In this document: in pieces, positions 1 through 5,605 of the stretch
How the letters are laid out: each line of letters begins with the position of its first letter
Numbering within the stretch: the stretch's first letter is position 1
NCBI GenBank assembly: GCA_937901055.1
Contig: CALCGO010000191.1
Span: 1 to 6,814, forward strand
DNA length: 6,814 nt
DNA from: an uncultured Rhodobacterales bacterium
Lineage (GTDB): Bacteria > Pseudomonadota > Alphaproteobacteria > Rhodobacterales > Rhodobacteraceae
Direction of reading: 5' to 3'
Program-made: the position numbers and the translations under genes
Notes under the pieces: model-generated
Told to the model about the DNA's origin: nothing
Seen by the model: the letters and a program-made list of their open reading frames with translations, nothing else
The model's database searches: none

Positions 1-3
1 TTT

Positions 4-681
4 CTATTGCGCTTTCTTCTTCAAGCGATCGAGCACTGCAGCCGCGTCAGCTTTTAGCGGGGCGCCGTAGCCTGCCTCGGCCAGCCGCTCGGTCATACTT
101 TCGGCACTGGTTTCGGCCGATAGCTCTACCATTGCCGTTGCGGTCGCCTCCGCATGTTCCTGACGTTCCTGCAAGCGTTTCAAAGTTGCTTCAGCGTCCT
201 TTAAGTCGTTGATATAACCTGATGGCATTACCCCGCTTAGGCGTTGAGCTTTGTCATTTGCCTCCGCTAGGTGCTGTCCACGCTTCATTTTACGAAGGCA
301 GGTTTCGTTTTCTGTAAGGCATTGTTTCAACCGAAGAATTTGCGTTTGATAGGCCTCGATCACCTTACGAGTTGTGTCGCGCTCGGCTTCGAGCTGGGCA
401 ATGGTGCCTGCTGCTTCGGAAGCGAGGTCTACGCTATCCTGCTCCAATGCATCCAAAGCACGCGCTTCGAGATCCGAAATCTGGGTTTCAAGCCGGTTCA
501 GAGATGCTTTTTCGCGTTCGGCGTAGGCGATTACGACGGCTACCGCTTTGCGGGATTTATTGACGCCCTGTGCTGCGTCCCGCATTTGCTGGCGCAACAA
601 TGACAGTGCGTTCGCGTCTAGCACGGCTTGTGTGCCTTCATTGGATTGGCCGCGAACCAAAGTTACTAATTGTTTGAACAT
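4..681 (-). CDS. PspA/IM30-family coiled-coil protein (YjfJ-like)
   Basis: This 225-residue protein is predicted to be almost wholly helical, with heptad-like, charged Glu/Lys/Arg/Ala-rich stretches from about residue 25 to 185. It opens with a short amphipathic segment (MFKQLVTLVRG), which in PspA/IM30 (ESCRT-III-like) proteins binds stressed membranes. The LLRQQMRDA segment at residues 28-36 and the length fit the family (about 220-230 residues). By feel it is nearer the YjfJ branch than classical PspA. The expected role is peripheral membrane protection or remodelling at the cytoplasmic face. The start at 681 is chosen because AAAGGAGG lies just upstream of the ATG. An in-frame extension to 765 would add 28 residues encoded by operator and promoter DNA and is rejected. 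It is transcribed divergently from the TetR gene. Its stop lies three bases from the window edge, so any downstream operon partners are not visible. The family call is firm; the exact role is inferred. Confidence 0.85.
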   Translation of the reverse strand: MFKQLVTLVRGQSNEGTQAVLDANALSLLRQQMRDAAQGVNKSRKAVAVVIAYAEREKASLNRLETQISDLEARALDALEQDSVDLASEAAGTIAQLEAERDTTRKVIEAYQTQILRLKQCLTENETCLRKMKRGQHLAEANDKAQRLSGVMPSGYINDLKDAEATLKRLQERQEHAEATATAMVELSAETSAESMTERLAEAGYGAPLKADAAAVLDRLKKKAQ

Positions 682-688
682 TTCATCC

Positions 689-695
689 TCCTTTG
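689..695 (-). promoter_or_regulatory. Ribosome binding site of the PspA-family gene
   Basis: On the minus strand AAAGGAGGATGAA directly precedes the ATG whose first base is 681. This is a near-perfect Shine-Dalgarno sequence at a suitable distance. It decides the start in favour of MFKQL over the longer reading frame that begins at 765. Confidence 0.8.
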
Positions 696-700
696 CTATA

Positions 701-713
701 TGAACAGTGTTCA
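701..713. promoter_or_regulatory. TetR operator candidate O1 (TGAACAGTGTTCA)
   Basis: A perfect 6+1+6 palindrome, TGAACA-G-TGTTCA, lies 19 bases upstream of the PspA-family ATG and near its predicted transcription start. It shares both half-sites exactly with the palindromes at 736-748 and 759-771 and differs only at the centre base. Short inverted repeats between a TetR gene and a divergent gene are typical operators of this family. Confidence 0.8.
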
Positions 714-721
714 TGAGAAAC

Positions 722-749
722 GATATATGTGCTCGTGAACAATGTTCAA
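722..749 (-). promoter_or_regulatory. Candidate sigma-70 promoter of the PspA-family gene
   Basis: Read on the minus strand, a -35-like TTGAAC (744-749) is followed after 16 bases by a -10-like TATATC (722-727). Each matches the consensus at four of six positions. The predicted transcription start is near 715, giving a leader of about 35 bases before the ATG at 681. The -35 box lies within the middle palindrome (736-748). The palindrome at 701-713 falls at the start of the transcript. Bound repressor should therefore block polymerase at both places. No sigma-54 -24/-12 element (GG-N10-GC type) was noticed here, unlike classical psp promoters. Confidence 0.5.
736..748. promoter_or_regulatory. 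TetR operator candidate O2 (TGAACAATGTTCA)
   Basis: A perfect 6+1+6 palindrome, TGAACA-A-TGTTCA, preceded by CG as is the copy at 759-771. It covers most of the -35-like box of the leftward promoter. Its centre is 35 bases from the centre of O1 and 23 bases from that of O3. A TetR dimer bound here should occlude polymerase at the PspA-family promoter. Confidence 0.82.
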
Positions 750-758
750 GGATTTTCG

Positions 759-771
759 TGAACATTGTTCA
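759..771. promoter_or_regulatory. TetR operator candidate O3 (TGAACATTGTTCA)
   Basis: A perfect 6+1+6 palindrome, TGAACA-T-TGTTCA, ending 23 bases before the chosen TetR start at 795. Because it is so close to that start it is the likely site of autorepression. A convincing -10/-35 pair for the rightward gene could not be settled; an AT-rich TAAAAT at 775-780 is a weak -10 candidate immediately downstream of the site. Confidence 0.8.
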
Positions 772-794
772 AAATAAAATTTATGAGGTTCCGG

Positions 795-1409
795 ATGGGA
801 AGCAAAAGTGAGAGCAAACGAGAAGCGCTTCGCGTGCGGCTGGTTGATGCGGCTGAGGCAAGAATTGCCGCGCAAGGGTTGCGTGGTCTAAAGGCAAGAG
901 ACGTGACCGCGGACGCAGGCTGTTCTTTGGGGGCGCTGTACAATTCTGTAGAGGATCTGGACCGGCTCGTGATTTTGGTTAACTCGCGAACGCTCAATCG
1001 GTTGGGTGACGTGTTGCGTGATGCGGTGGTTGTTGATGTGACCCCTACCGAGACGATACAATCGCTAGCACGGGCCTATATTGATTTCGCCGTAAACAAT
1101 AGCCGCCTGTGGTCTGCCATTTTCTTCCACCGTCTTCCGGATGATGTCGAAATTCCTGATTGGTACAAGAAGGAGCACGCTGTTCTGATCGAGCAAATCA
1201 TCGCGCCACTGGCGGCGATGCGGCCGGACCTTGGGCTGGAGGCACTTCGGCTCAGAGCGCAAACGATGTTTGCGGCGGTTCACGGTGTAGTTCAGTTGTC
1301 TTTTCATGGCCGCCACGTCGGCACGCCGCCCGAATGTCTGGCATCCGAGGTTGAAGCCCTTGTCGATGCGTTGACGAGGGGCACGCATCTGGCTGTTTCG
1401 TCAAAGTGA
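795..1409 (+). CDS. TetR-family repressor with WHG-type C-terminal domain
   Basis: This is a 204-residue TetR/AcrR-family regulator. The N-terminal DNA-binding domain spans about residues 8-60, with the helix-turn-helix around 32-56 (KARDVTADAGCSLGALYNSV) showing the family pattern of a Gly-x-Leu-Tyr recognition helix. The C-terminal ligand/dimer domain contains AAVHGVVQLSFHGR (residues 160-173), resembling the W/F-x-x-x-H-G signature of TetR_C_33 (WHG) proteins. The start at 795 is preferred because GAGG at 785-788 sits six bases upstream. The alternatives at 783 (ATG) and 765 (TTG) lack a ribosome site, and the latter lies inside operator O3. The gene diverges from the PspA-family gene across three palindromes and probably represses both genes. 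The inducer is unknown and cannot be read from the sequence. Confidence 0.9.
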   Translation: MGSKSESKREALRVRLVDAAEARIAAQGLRGLKARDVTADAGCSLGALYNSVEDLDRLVILVNSRTLNRLGDVLRDAVVVDVTPTETIQSLARAYIDFAVNNSRLWSAIFFHRLPDDVEIPDWYKKEHAVLIEQIIAPLAAMRPDLGLEALRLRAQTMFAAVHGVVQLSFHGRHVGTPPECLASEVEALVDALTRGTHLAVSSK

Positions 1410-1474
1410 TATCGAGATTGGGCGTGTTGAAACGATCGCCATGTTGGCGGCGAGCGTTTAGATTCCGGTAACTG

Positions 1475-4231
1475 CTACCCTTCCCGTGCGGCCTCGACTT
1501 TTAGGGCGGAAAACTTGAACTCGGGGATTTTGCCGTAGGGGTCGAGGGCCGAGTTGGTCAGGATGTTGGCCGCCGCCTCCACATAGGCGAAGGGGAGGAA
1601 GACGTTGTCTTCGGCGACGCCGCGATCAGCGCGGGCCATTATGGTGATGGTTCCGCGGCGCGTGGTTAGGTTGACCATGCCGCCCGGCTCTACGCCCAGT
1701 TTTTTCAATGTTCGCGGGTGAAGCGAGCAGTTGGCTTCGGGTTCCACGGCGTTCAGCACGTTCGTGCGGCGAGTCATGGTGCCGGTGTGCCAGTGTTCGA
1801 GTTGGCGGCCTGTGATCAGGATGAAGGGGTATTCGGCATCAGGCGTTTCGGCTGGGGAAACGATTTCAGCGGGTGTGAATTTCGCGCGTTTGTCAGGGCG
1901 CGGGAAACCGTCGGTGAAGACGATTGCCTGACCGGGGTCTTCGGGTGACAGGCTGGGGTAGGTTACGGTTTCGCGTTCGAGCCGTTCCCAAGTGATGTTG
2001 TCCAGCGAGTTCATGACCATTTTCATTTCGGCGAAAACTTCGCTTGGGTGTGTGTAGTTCCAGTCCAGTCCAAGGCGTTGTGCAAGATCTGTGGTGATGG
2101 CCCAATCGGGGCGTGCCTCGCCAGGCGATGGGACGGCTGGGCGGCCCATTTGGACTTGGCGGTTGGTGTTGGTGACGGTGCCGGATTTTTCAGCCCATGC
2201 GGATGCGGGCAGGATTACGTCCGCGTAATTGGCGGTTTCGGTCAGGAAGATGTCTTGAACGACAAGGTGGTCGAGTTTGGCCAACGCATCGCGCGCGTGT
2301 TCGACATCGGGGTCCGACATGGCGGGGTTTTCGCCAAGGATATACATGCCGTTGATATCATCGTTATGGATCGCGTCGATGATTTCAACGACGGTCAGGC
2401 CTTTTTCGGCACCGAAGTCTTCGGATTGCCACAGGTCGATGAATTTGGCGCGGATCGTATCGTCGGTGACGGTTTGGTAGTCGGGCAGGAACATCGGGAT
2501 CATGCCTGCGTCGGAGGCGCCTTGAACGTTGTTTTGACCACGTAGCGGGTGGAGGCCTGCGCCCGGTTTGCCGACATTTCCGGTCATCAGCGCTAGTGAA
2601 ATCAGGCAACGCGCGTTGTCGGTGCCGTGGATGTGTTGCGAAACACCCATGCCCCAGAAGATCATCGCGGCTTTGGCGGTTGCGAATTCGCGAGCAACGG
2701 TGCGGAGGGTTTCGGCATCAACACCGCATATGGGGGCCATTTTCTCGGGCGAGAAATCGAGGAGGTGGGTTTTCATCGCCTCCCAGTTTTCGGTGTATTT
2801 GGCGACGTATTCCTTGTCCTGAAGGTCTTCATCGACGATCACGTGCATGATGGCGTTTAGCATTGCCACGTCCGTGCCCGGTTTGAATTTCAAGCGGTGG
2901 TTCGCGTGGCGGCCTAAGCCGACGCCGCGTGGGTCCATGACGATCATGTTGCCGCCGCGTTTGGAGAATTGCTTGAAATAGGTGGCGGCGACGGGGTGGT
3001 TCTCGATTGAGTTGGAGCCGATGATGATGGCGCAGTCGGCGTTTTCGATCTCGTTGAAGGTGGCTGTTACGGCGGCGGAACCTACGTTTTCCATCAGTGC
3101 GGCGACGGAGGATGCGTGGCAGAGGCGGGTGCAGTGGTCAACGTTGTTGTGGTGGAAGCCTGCGCGAATGAGTTTTTGGAACAGGTAGGCTTCTTCGTTG
3201 GAGCATTTAGCCGAACCGAATCCTGCGATGGATTTGCCACCTTTGGTATCACGTAAATGCGCGAGGCCGTTTGCGGCGGCGTCCATCGCTTCTTCCCATG
3301 TTGCTTCGCGGAAGTGGGTCAATGGGTTGGATGGATCGACGTTCAAGCCTTTGGCAGGGGCGTCGTAGCGACGGATAAGGGGTTTAGTCAGGCGGTGTGG
3401 GTGGCTGATATAGTCAAAACCGAAGCGGCCCTTGACGCAGAGGCGGTTTTCGTTGGCGGGGCCGTCGACGCCATCCACCCATGCAATCTTGTTGTCTTTG
3501 ATTTTGAAAGAAAGTTGACAGCCGAGGCCGCAGTAGGGGCAGATGGACTGGACTTCGCGATCATAGTCTTTGCTGTCGCCGTGTTCCATTTCGTCTAATG
3601 CGGTTGCGGGCATCAGGGCGCCTGTCGGGCAGGCCTGTACGCATTCACCGCAAGCCACGCAGCTGGACGCACCCATGGGGTCGTTGAAGTCGAAGGTGAT
3701 TTCGGCGGAACCACCACGGTTTGACATGCCGATAACGTCGTTGACTTGTACTTCGCGGCAGGCGCGGACGCAGAGGTTGCAGTGGATGCACGCATCAAGA
3801 TTGACACGCATGGCGACGTGGCTGGCATCCAATAGTGGGACTGCGATTTCCGATTTAGGGAAGCGGCTGCCTGAGATATTCTGGGCTTTAGCCATGTCAG
3901 ATAAATGCGAGGATTCGTCGTGGGCTTCGGCTGGTTGGTCGGCGAGCAGCAGTTCCATCACCATTTTACGGGATTTTTGGGCGCGTTCGGAGGATGACTT
4001 GACGGTCATGCCTTCAGTTGGTGTGCGGATGCAGGAGGCGGCCAAGACGCGTTCACCGTCAATCTCTACCATACAGGCGCGGCAGTTTCCGTCGCTGCGG
4101 TATCCGGGTTTGTCGGAGTGGCACAGGTGCGGGATATCGGTGCCGAGGCGTTTGGCGACCTCCCAGATGGACTCGCCATCGTGGGCTGTGACTTCTGTGC
4201 CATCAAGGGTGAACGTGATTTTGTCCGACAT
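1475..4231 (-). CDS. Formate dehydrogenase alpha subunit (Mo-bis-MGD, Fe-S)
   Basis: This 918-residue molybdopterin oxidoreductase should oxidise formate to CO2 in the cytoplasm; no signal peptide is seen. Domains in order: a [2Fe-2S] ferredoxin domain (C37, C50, C53, C67); a NuoG-like linker (about 80-125); two ferredoxin-type [4Fe-4S] motifs (C148/151/154/158 and C191/194/197/201); a Moco-proximal [4Fe-4S] motif (CPYCGLGC at 231-238 with C265); the catalytic domain with C371-H372 (HCTRLCHASS) in place of selenocysteine-His; R564 in PLRGQNNVQG, spaced from C371 as Arg333 is from Sec140 in E. coli FdhF; and a C-terminal dinucleotide-binding domain from about 800. The linker's usual His-Cys3 motif is H104-x3-S108-x2-S111-x5-Q117, so that cluster is predicted to be lost. 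GGAGG at 4237-4241 supports the start. It resembles FdsA/FdhA but is somewhat shorter than R. capsulatus FdsA. No FdsB, FdsG or FdhD gene is adjacent in the window, so the electron acceptor is unknown. It could also carry a generic FdhF-type annotation. Confidence 0.93.
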   Translation of the reverse strand: MSDKITFTLDGTEVTAHDGESIWEVAKRLGTDIPHLCHSDKPGYRSDGNCRACMVEIDGERVLAASCIRTPTEGMTVKSSSERAQKSRKMVMELLLADQPAEAHDESSHLSDMAKAQNISGSRFPKSEIAVPLLDASHVAMRVNLDACIHCNLCVRACREVQVNDVIGMSNRGGSAEITFDFNDPMGASSCVACGECVQACPTGALMPATALDEMEHGDSKDYDREVQSICPYCGLGCQLSFKIKDNKIAWVDGVDGPANENRLCVKGRFGFDYISHPHRLTKPLIRRYDAPAKGLNVDPSNPLTHFREATWEEAMDAAANGLAHLRDTKGGKSIAGFGSAKCSNEEAYLFQKLIRAGFHHNNVDHCTRLCHASSVAALMENVGSAAVTATFNEIENADCAIIIGSNSIENHPVAATYFKQFSKRGGNMIVMDPRGVGLGRHANHRLKFKPGTDVAMLNAIMHVIVDEDLQDKEYVAKYTENWEAMKTHLLDFSPEKMAPICGVDAETLRTVAREFATAKAAMIFWGMGVSQHIHGTDNARCLISLALMTGNVGKPGAGLHPLRGQNNVQGASDAGMIPMFLPDYQTVTDDTIRAKFIDLWQSEDFGAEKGLTVVEIIDAIHNDDINGMYILGENPAMSDPDVEHARDALAKLDHLVVQDIFLTETANYADVILPASAWAEKSGTVTNTNRQVQMGRPAVPSPGEARPDWAITTDLAQRLGLDWNYTHPSEVFAEMKMVMNSLDNITWERLERETVTYPSLSPEDPGQAIVFTDGFPRPDKRAKFTPAEIVSPAETPDAEYPFILITGRQLEHWHTGTMTRRTNVLNAVEPEANCSLHPRTLKKLGVEPGGMVNLTTRRGTITIMARADRGVAEDNVFLPFAYVEAAANILTNSALDPYGKIPEFKFSALKVEAAREG

Positions 4232-4264
4232 CTCGGCCTCCGTGAAGAAACGGTGTTATTGCAG

Positions 4265-4291
4265 AGTATAAACCACGCCGCTGCCACGCAA
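4265..4291 (-). promoter_or_regulatory. Weak candidate promoter for the formate dehydrogenase gene
   Basis: In the 100-base gap between the GST gene and the formate dehydrogenase, the minus strand carries TATACT (4265-4270), five of six to the -10 consensus. TTGCGT lies at 4286-4291 in a -35 position, but the spacer is only 15 bases. The gap is larger than the other two in this gene series, which makes an internal promoter plausible. The -35 match is poor and the spacing short, so this is tentative. Confidence 0.3.
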
Positions 4292-4331
4292 GGCGCGTGT
4301 GAAGCGACGTGTAGTGCGCGTTTTCCGGCTG

Positions 4332-4943
4332 TTATACGGCGGGAACTGTTGCCGCTAGCGACGGGCGTTCGCGAATTTCTGCTTCCCATGCGGCCAGCGT
4401 CGGATGTGTATTGCGCCAGCCGCGATCATCGTGGCGCAGGTCCACATAGGTAAGCGCAGCAGCGACGGCCAGCACTGGCAGGTTCTTCTGTTCGTTCAAC
4501 TGCGTCATCCAGCGGTTTTCGATGGCCGTGAGGGCCCGGTCGATTTTTTGCCATTGCGCGTCGAGGAATGTTTCAAAGACCTTGTCTTCAGGGCGAACGC
4601 GGCGTTCGTAGGTCATGGTTACGGCAGCGTCCATGATACCGTCAGCGGTGGCTTCTAGTGTCAGGGCATCCCATAGGCTGTCGTCCTCGGGGTAGAGGTT
4701 GGTGGCAGGGGCCAGTGTGGAGATATAACGGGTTATCACACGGCTGTCATAGAGCGCGGTTCCGTCATCCAGTTCTAGGCACGGTATTTTGCCAAGCGGA
4801 TTGTGCGCGGGCACGACATCGCCCGGTGCGACCGGGCTGACAGTGACGGGGACTATCTCGACCTGATCAATCAGGTTGGTTTCGTGCAGCGCGATCAGGA
4901 CTTTGCGAACGAACGGGGATGCGGCGGCGTAGTAGAGCTTCAT
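4332..4943 (-). CDS. Glutathione S-transferase family protein (YibF-like)
   Basis: This is a 203-residue cytosolic GST-fold protein. The N-terminal thioredoxin-like domain (residues 1-75) begins MKLYYAAASPFVRKV, with S9 at the place where many bacterial GSTs carry the residue that activates glutathione. It contains the NPLGKIPCL motif with the expected cis-proline at P54, and the glutathione-contacting D66-S67 pair in ALYDSRVI. The C-terminal helical domain (about 85-203) includes the family-typical segment with D168 and ends HPTLAAWEAEIRERPS. Length and organisation match bacterial GSTs of the YibF kind. The substrate cannot be predicted. GAGG at 4950-4953, six bases ahead of the ATG, supports the start. 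It begins 27 bases after the PaiB-like gene ends, so the two are probably co-transcribed. The formate dehydrogenase follows after 100 bases. Confidence 0.88.
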   Translation of the reverse strand: MKLYYAAASPFVRKVLIALHETNLIDQVEIVPVTVSPVAPGDVVPAHNPLGKIPCLELDDGTALYDSRVITRYISTLAPATNLYPEDDSLWDALTLEATADGIMDAAVTMTYERRVRPEDKVFETFLDAQWQKIDRALTAIENRWMTQLNEQKNLPVLAVAAALTYVDLRHDDRGWRNTHPTLAAWEAEIRERPSLAATVPAV

Positions 4944-4970
4944 GAGTGGCCTCGATTGGTTGGGTTCGAC

Positions 4971-5591
4971 TTAGTCTAGGGCCTCGCGCATCAACTGGGC
5001 AAGAGTTGATCGTTCTGACCCTAGGTTTGAAGTCTCCAAACCTTCTGCTGCGCCAATGCGTGCTGCATCCGTTTTGTTCTGGCCAAGCTTCGTTGTGCTG
5101 TCGATGGACGAGATATCGAGGCGGATCGGGACGATCATGCGCATCATCTTGTTGAGTGCCTCAGCTTGAACCTTGTCGGTTTTCCAGATGGGCTTGGGGG
5201 CGAGGCGGGCTTCGAATTCGTCGGATAGACGTTCAAGGACACCTAACAGGTCGTCTTGTGGTAGCAGCTGTAGTTGACCGCGAAGATGAGCGGCCGTGTA
5301 GTTCCATGTCGGGACTTGGTCTTCCACGCCGTACCAGTCGGGCGATATATAACCGTCTGGGCCAGACACAGCGAGCAGGGCTGTCTGCGATGTTTTCAAC
5401 GCACGTGCGATGGGGTTTGAACGCATAACGTGCGCTTCGATATAGGTGCCATCTTCGGAAACAATGAACGGTACGTGGGCGGCGATCGGGCCGTCTTCGC
5501 CGTTGATGCTAAGGATGCCGAAGCCGCGCTGTTTGGCGAATTCCAAGGCACTCGTGTGGCTGGCTTTGCGGAATATCGGATTCGGGTGCAT
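4971..5591 (-). CDS. PaiB-type FMN-binding negative regulator family protein
   Basis: This 206-residue protein belongs to the PaiB family (FMN-binding split-barrel fold). Recognisable family segments are the opening MHPNPIFR, the central block GYISPDWYGVEDQVPTWNY at about residues 80-98 followed by AAHLRG, and the C-terminal KLGQNK (168-173), matching the usual KLSQNR-like motif. In Bacillus the family member PaiB is named for repressing sporulation and protease genes together with PaiA. In most bacteria the role is unproven and a flavin or haem-related redox function is as likely as DNA binding. No PaiA acetyltransferase gene is next to it here. The ATG at 5591 lies only 14 bases after the mtaB stop and has no strong Shine-Dalgarno, which suggests translational coupling to mtaB. 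The GST gene follows after 27 bases. Confidence 0.87.
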   Translation of the reverse strand: MHPNPIFRKASHTSALEFAKQRGFGILSINGEDGPIAAHVPFIVSEDGTYIEAHVMRSNPIARALKTSQTALLAVSGPDGYISPDWYGVEDQVPTWNYTAAHLRGQLQLLPQDDLLGVLERLSDEFEARLAPKPIWKTDKVQAEALNKMMRMIVPIRLDISSIDSTTKLGQNKTDAARIGAAEGLETSNLGSERSTLAQLMREALD

Positions 5592-5605
5592 GTGTTTCTA
5601 CCGTT

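Noticed and set aside
682..765. In-frame 28-residue N-terminal extension of the PspA-like protein starting at 765
   Set aside because: It would translate through the predicted promoter and all three operator palindromes, its start has no ribosome site, and the ATG at 681 has a near-perfect AAAGGAGG.
765..794. Longer TetR start at TTG 765 or ATG 783
   Set aside because: The TTG lies inside operator O3 and the ATG at 783 has no Shine-Dalgarno; the ATG at 795 has GAGG six bases upstream and gives a normal TetR N-terminus.
1437..1449. Small hairpin CGCC-ATGTT-GGCG between the convergent TetR and formate dehydrogenase genes
   Set aside because: The stem is only four strong pairs and neither strand follows it with a T tract, so it cannot be called a terminator although the location would suit one. 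Nothing else was seen in the spacer 1410-1474.
2048..2545. Rightward 165-codon open frame within the formate dehydrogenase gene
   Set aside because: It is a shadow of the conserved molybdopterin domain on the other strand, with no ribosome site or recognisable protein features.
3570..4271. Rightward 233-codon open frame opposite the formate dehydrogenase
   Set aside because: It is antisense to the conserved cluster-binding domains, its translation shows no family motif, and long antisense frames are common in GC-rich genes.
4285..4299. Hairpin CACGC-AAGGC-GCGTG between the GST and formate dehydrogenase genes
   Set aside because: The five-pair stem lacks a T tract on either strand and overlaps the weak promoter candidate; it is likely chance in GC-rich sequence.
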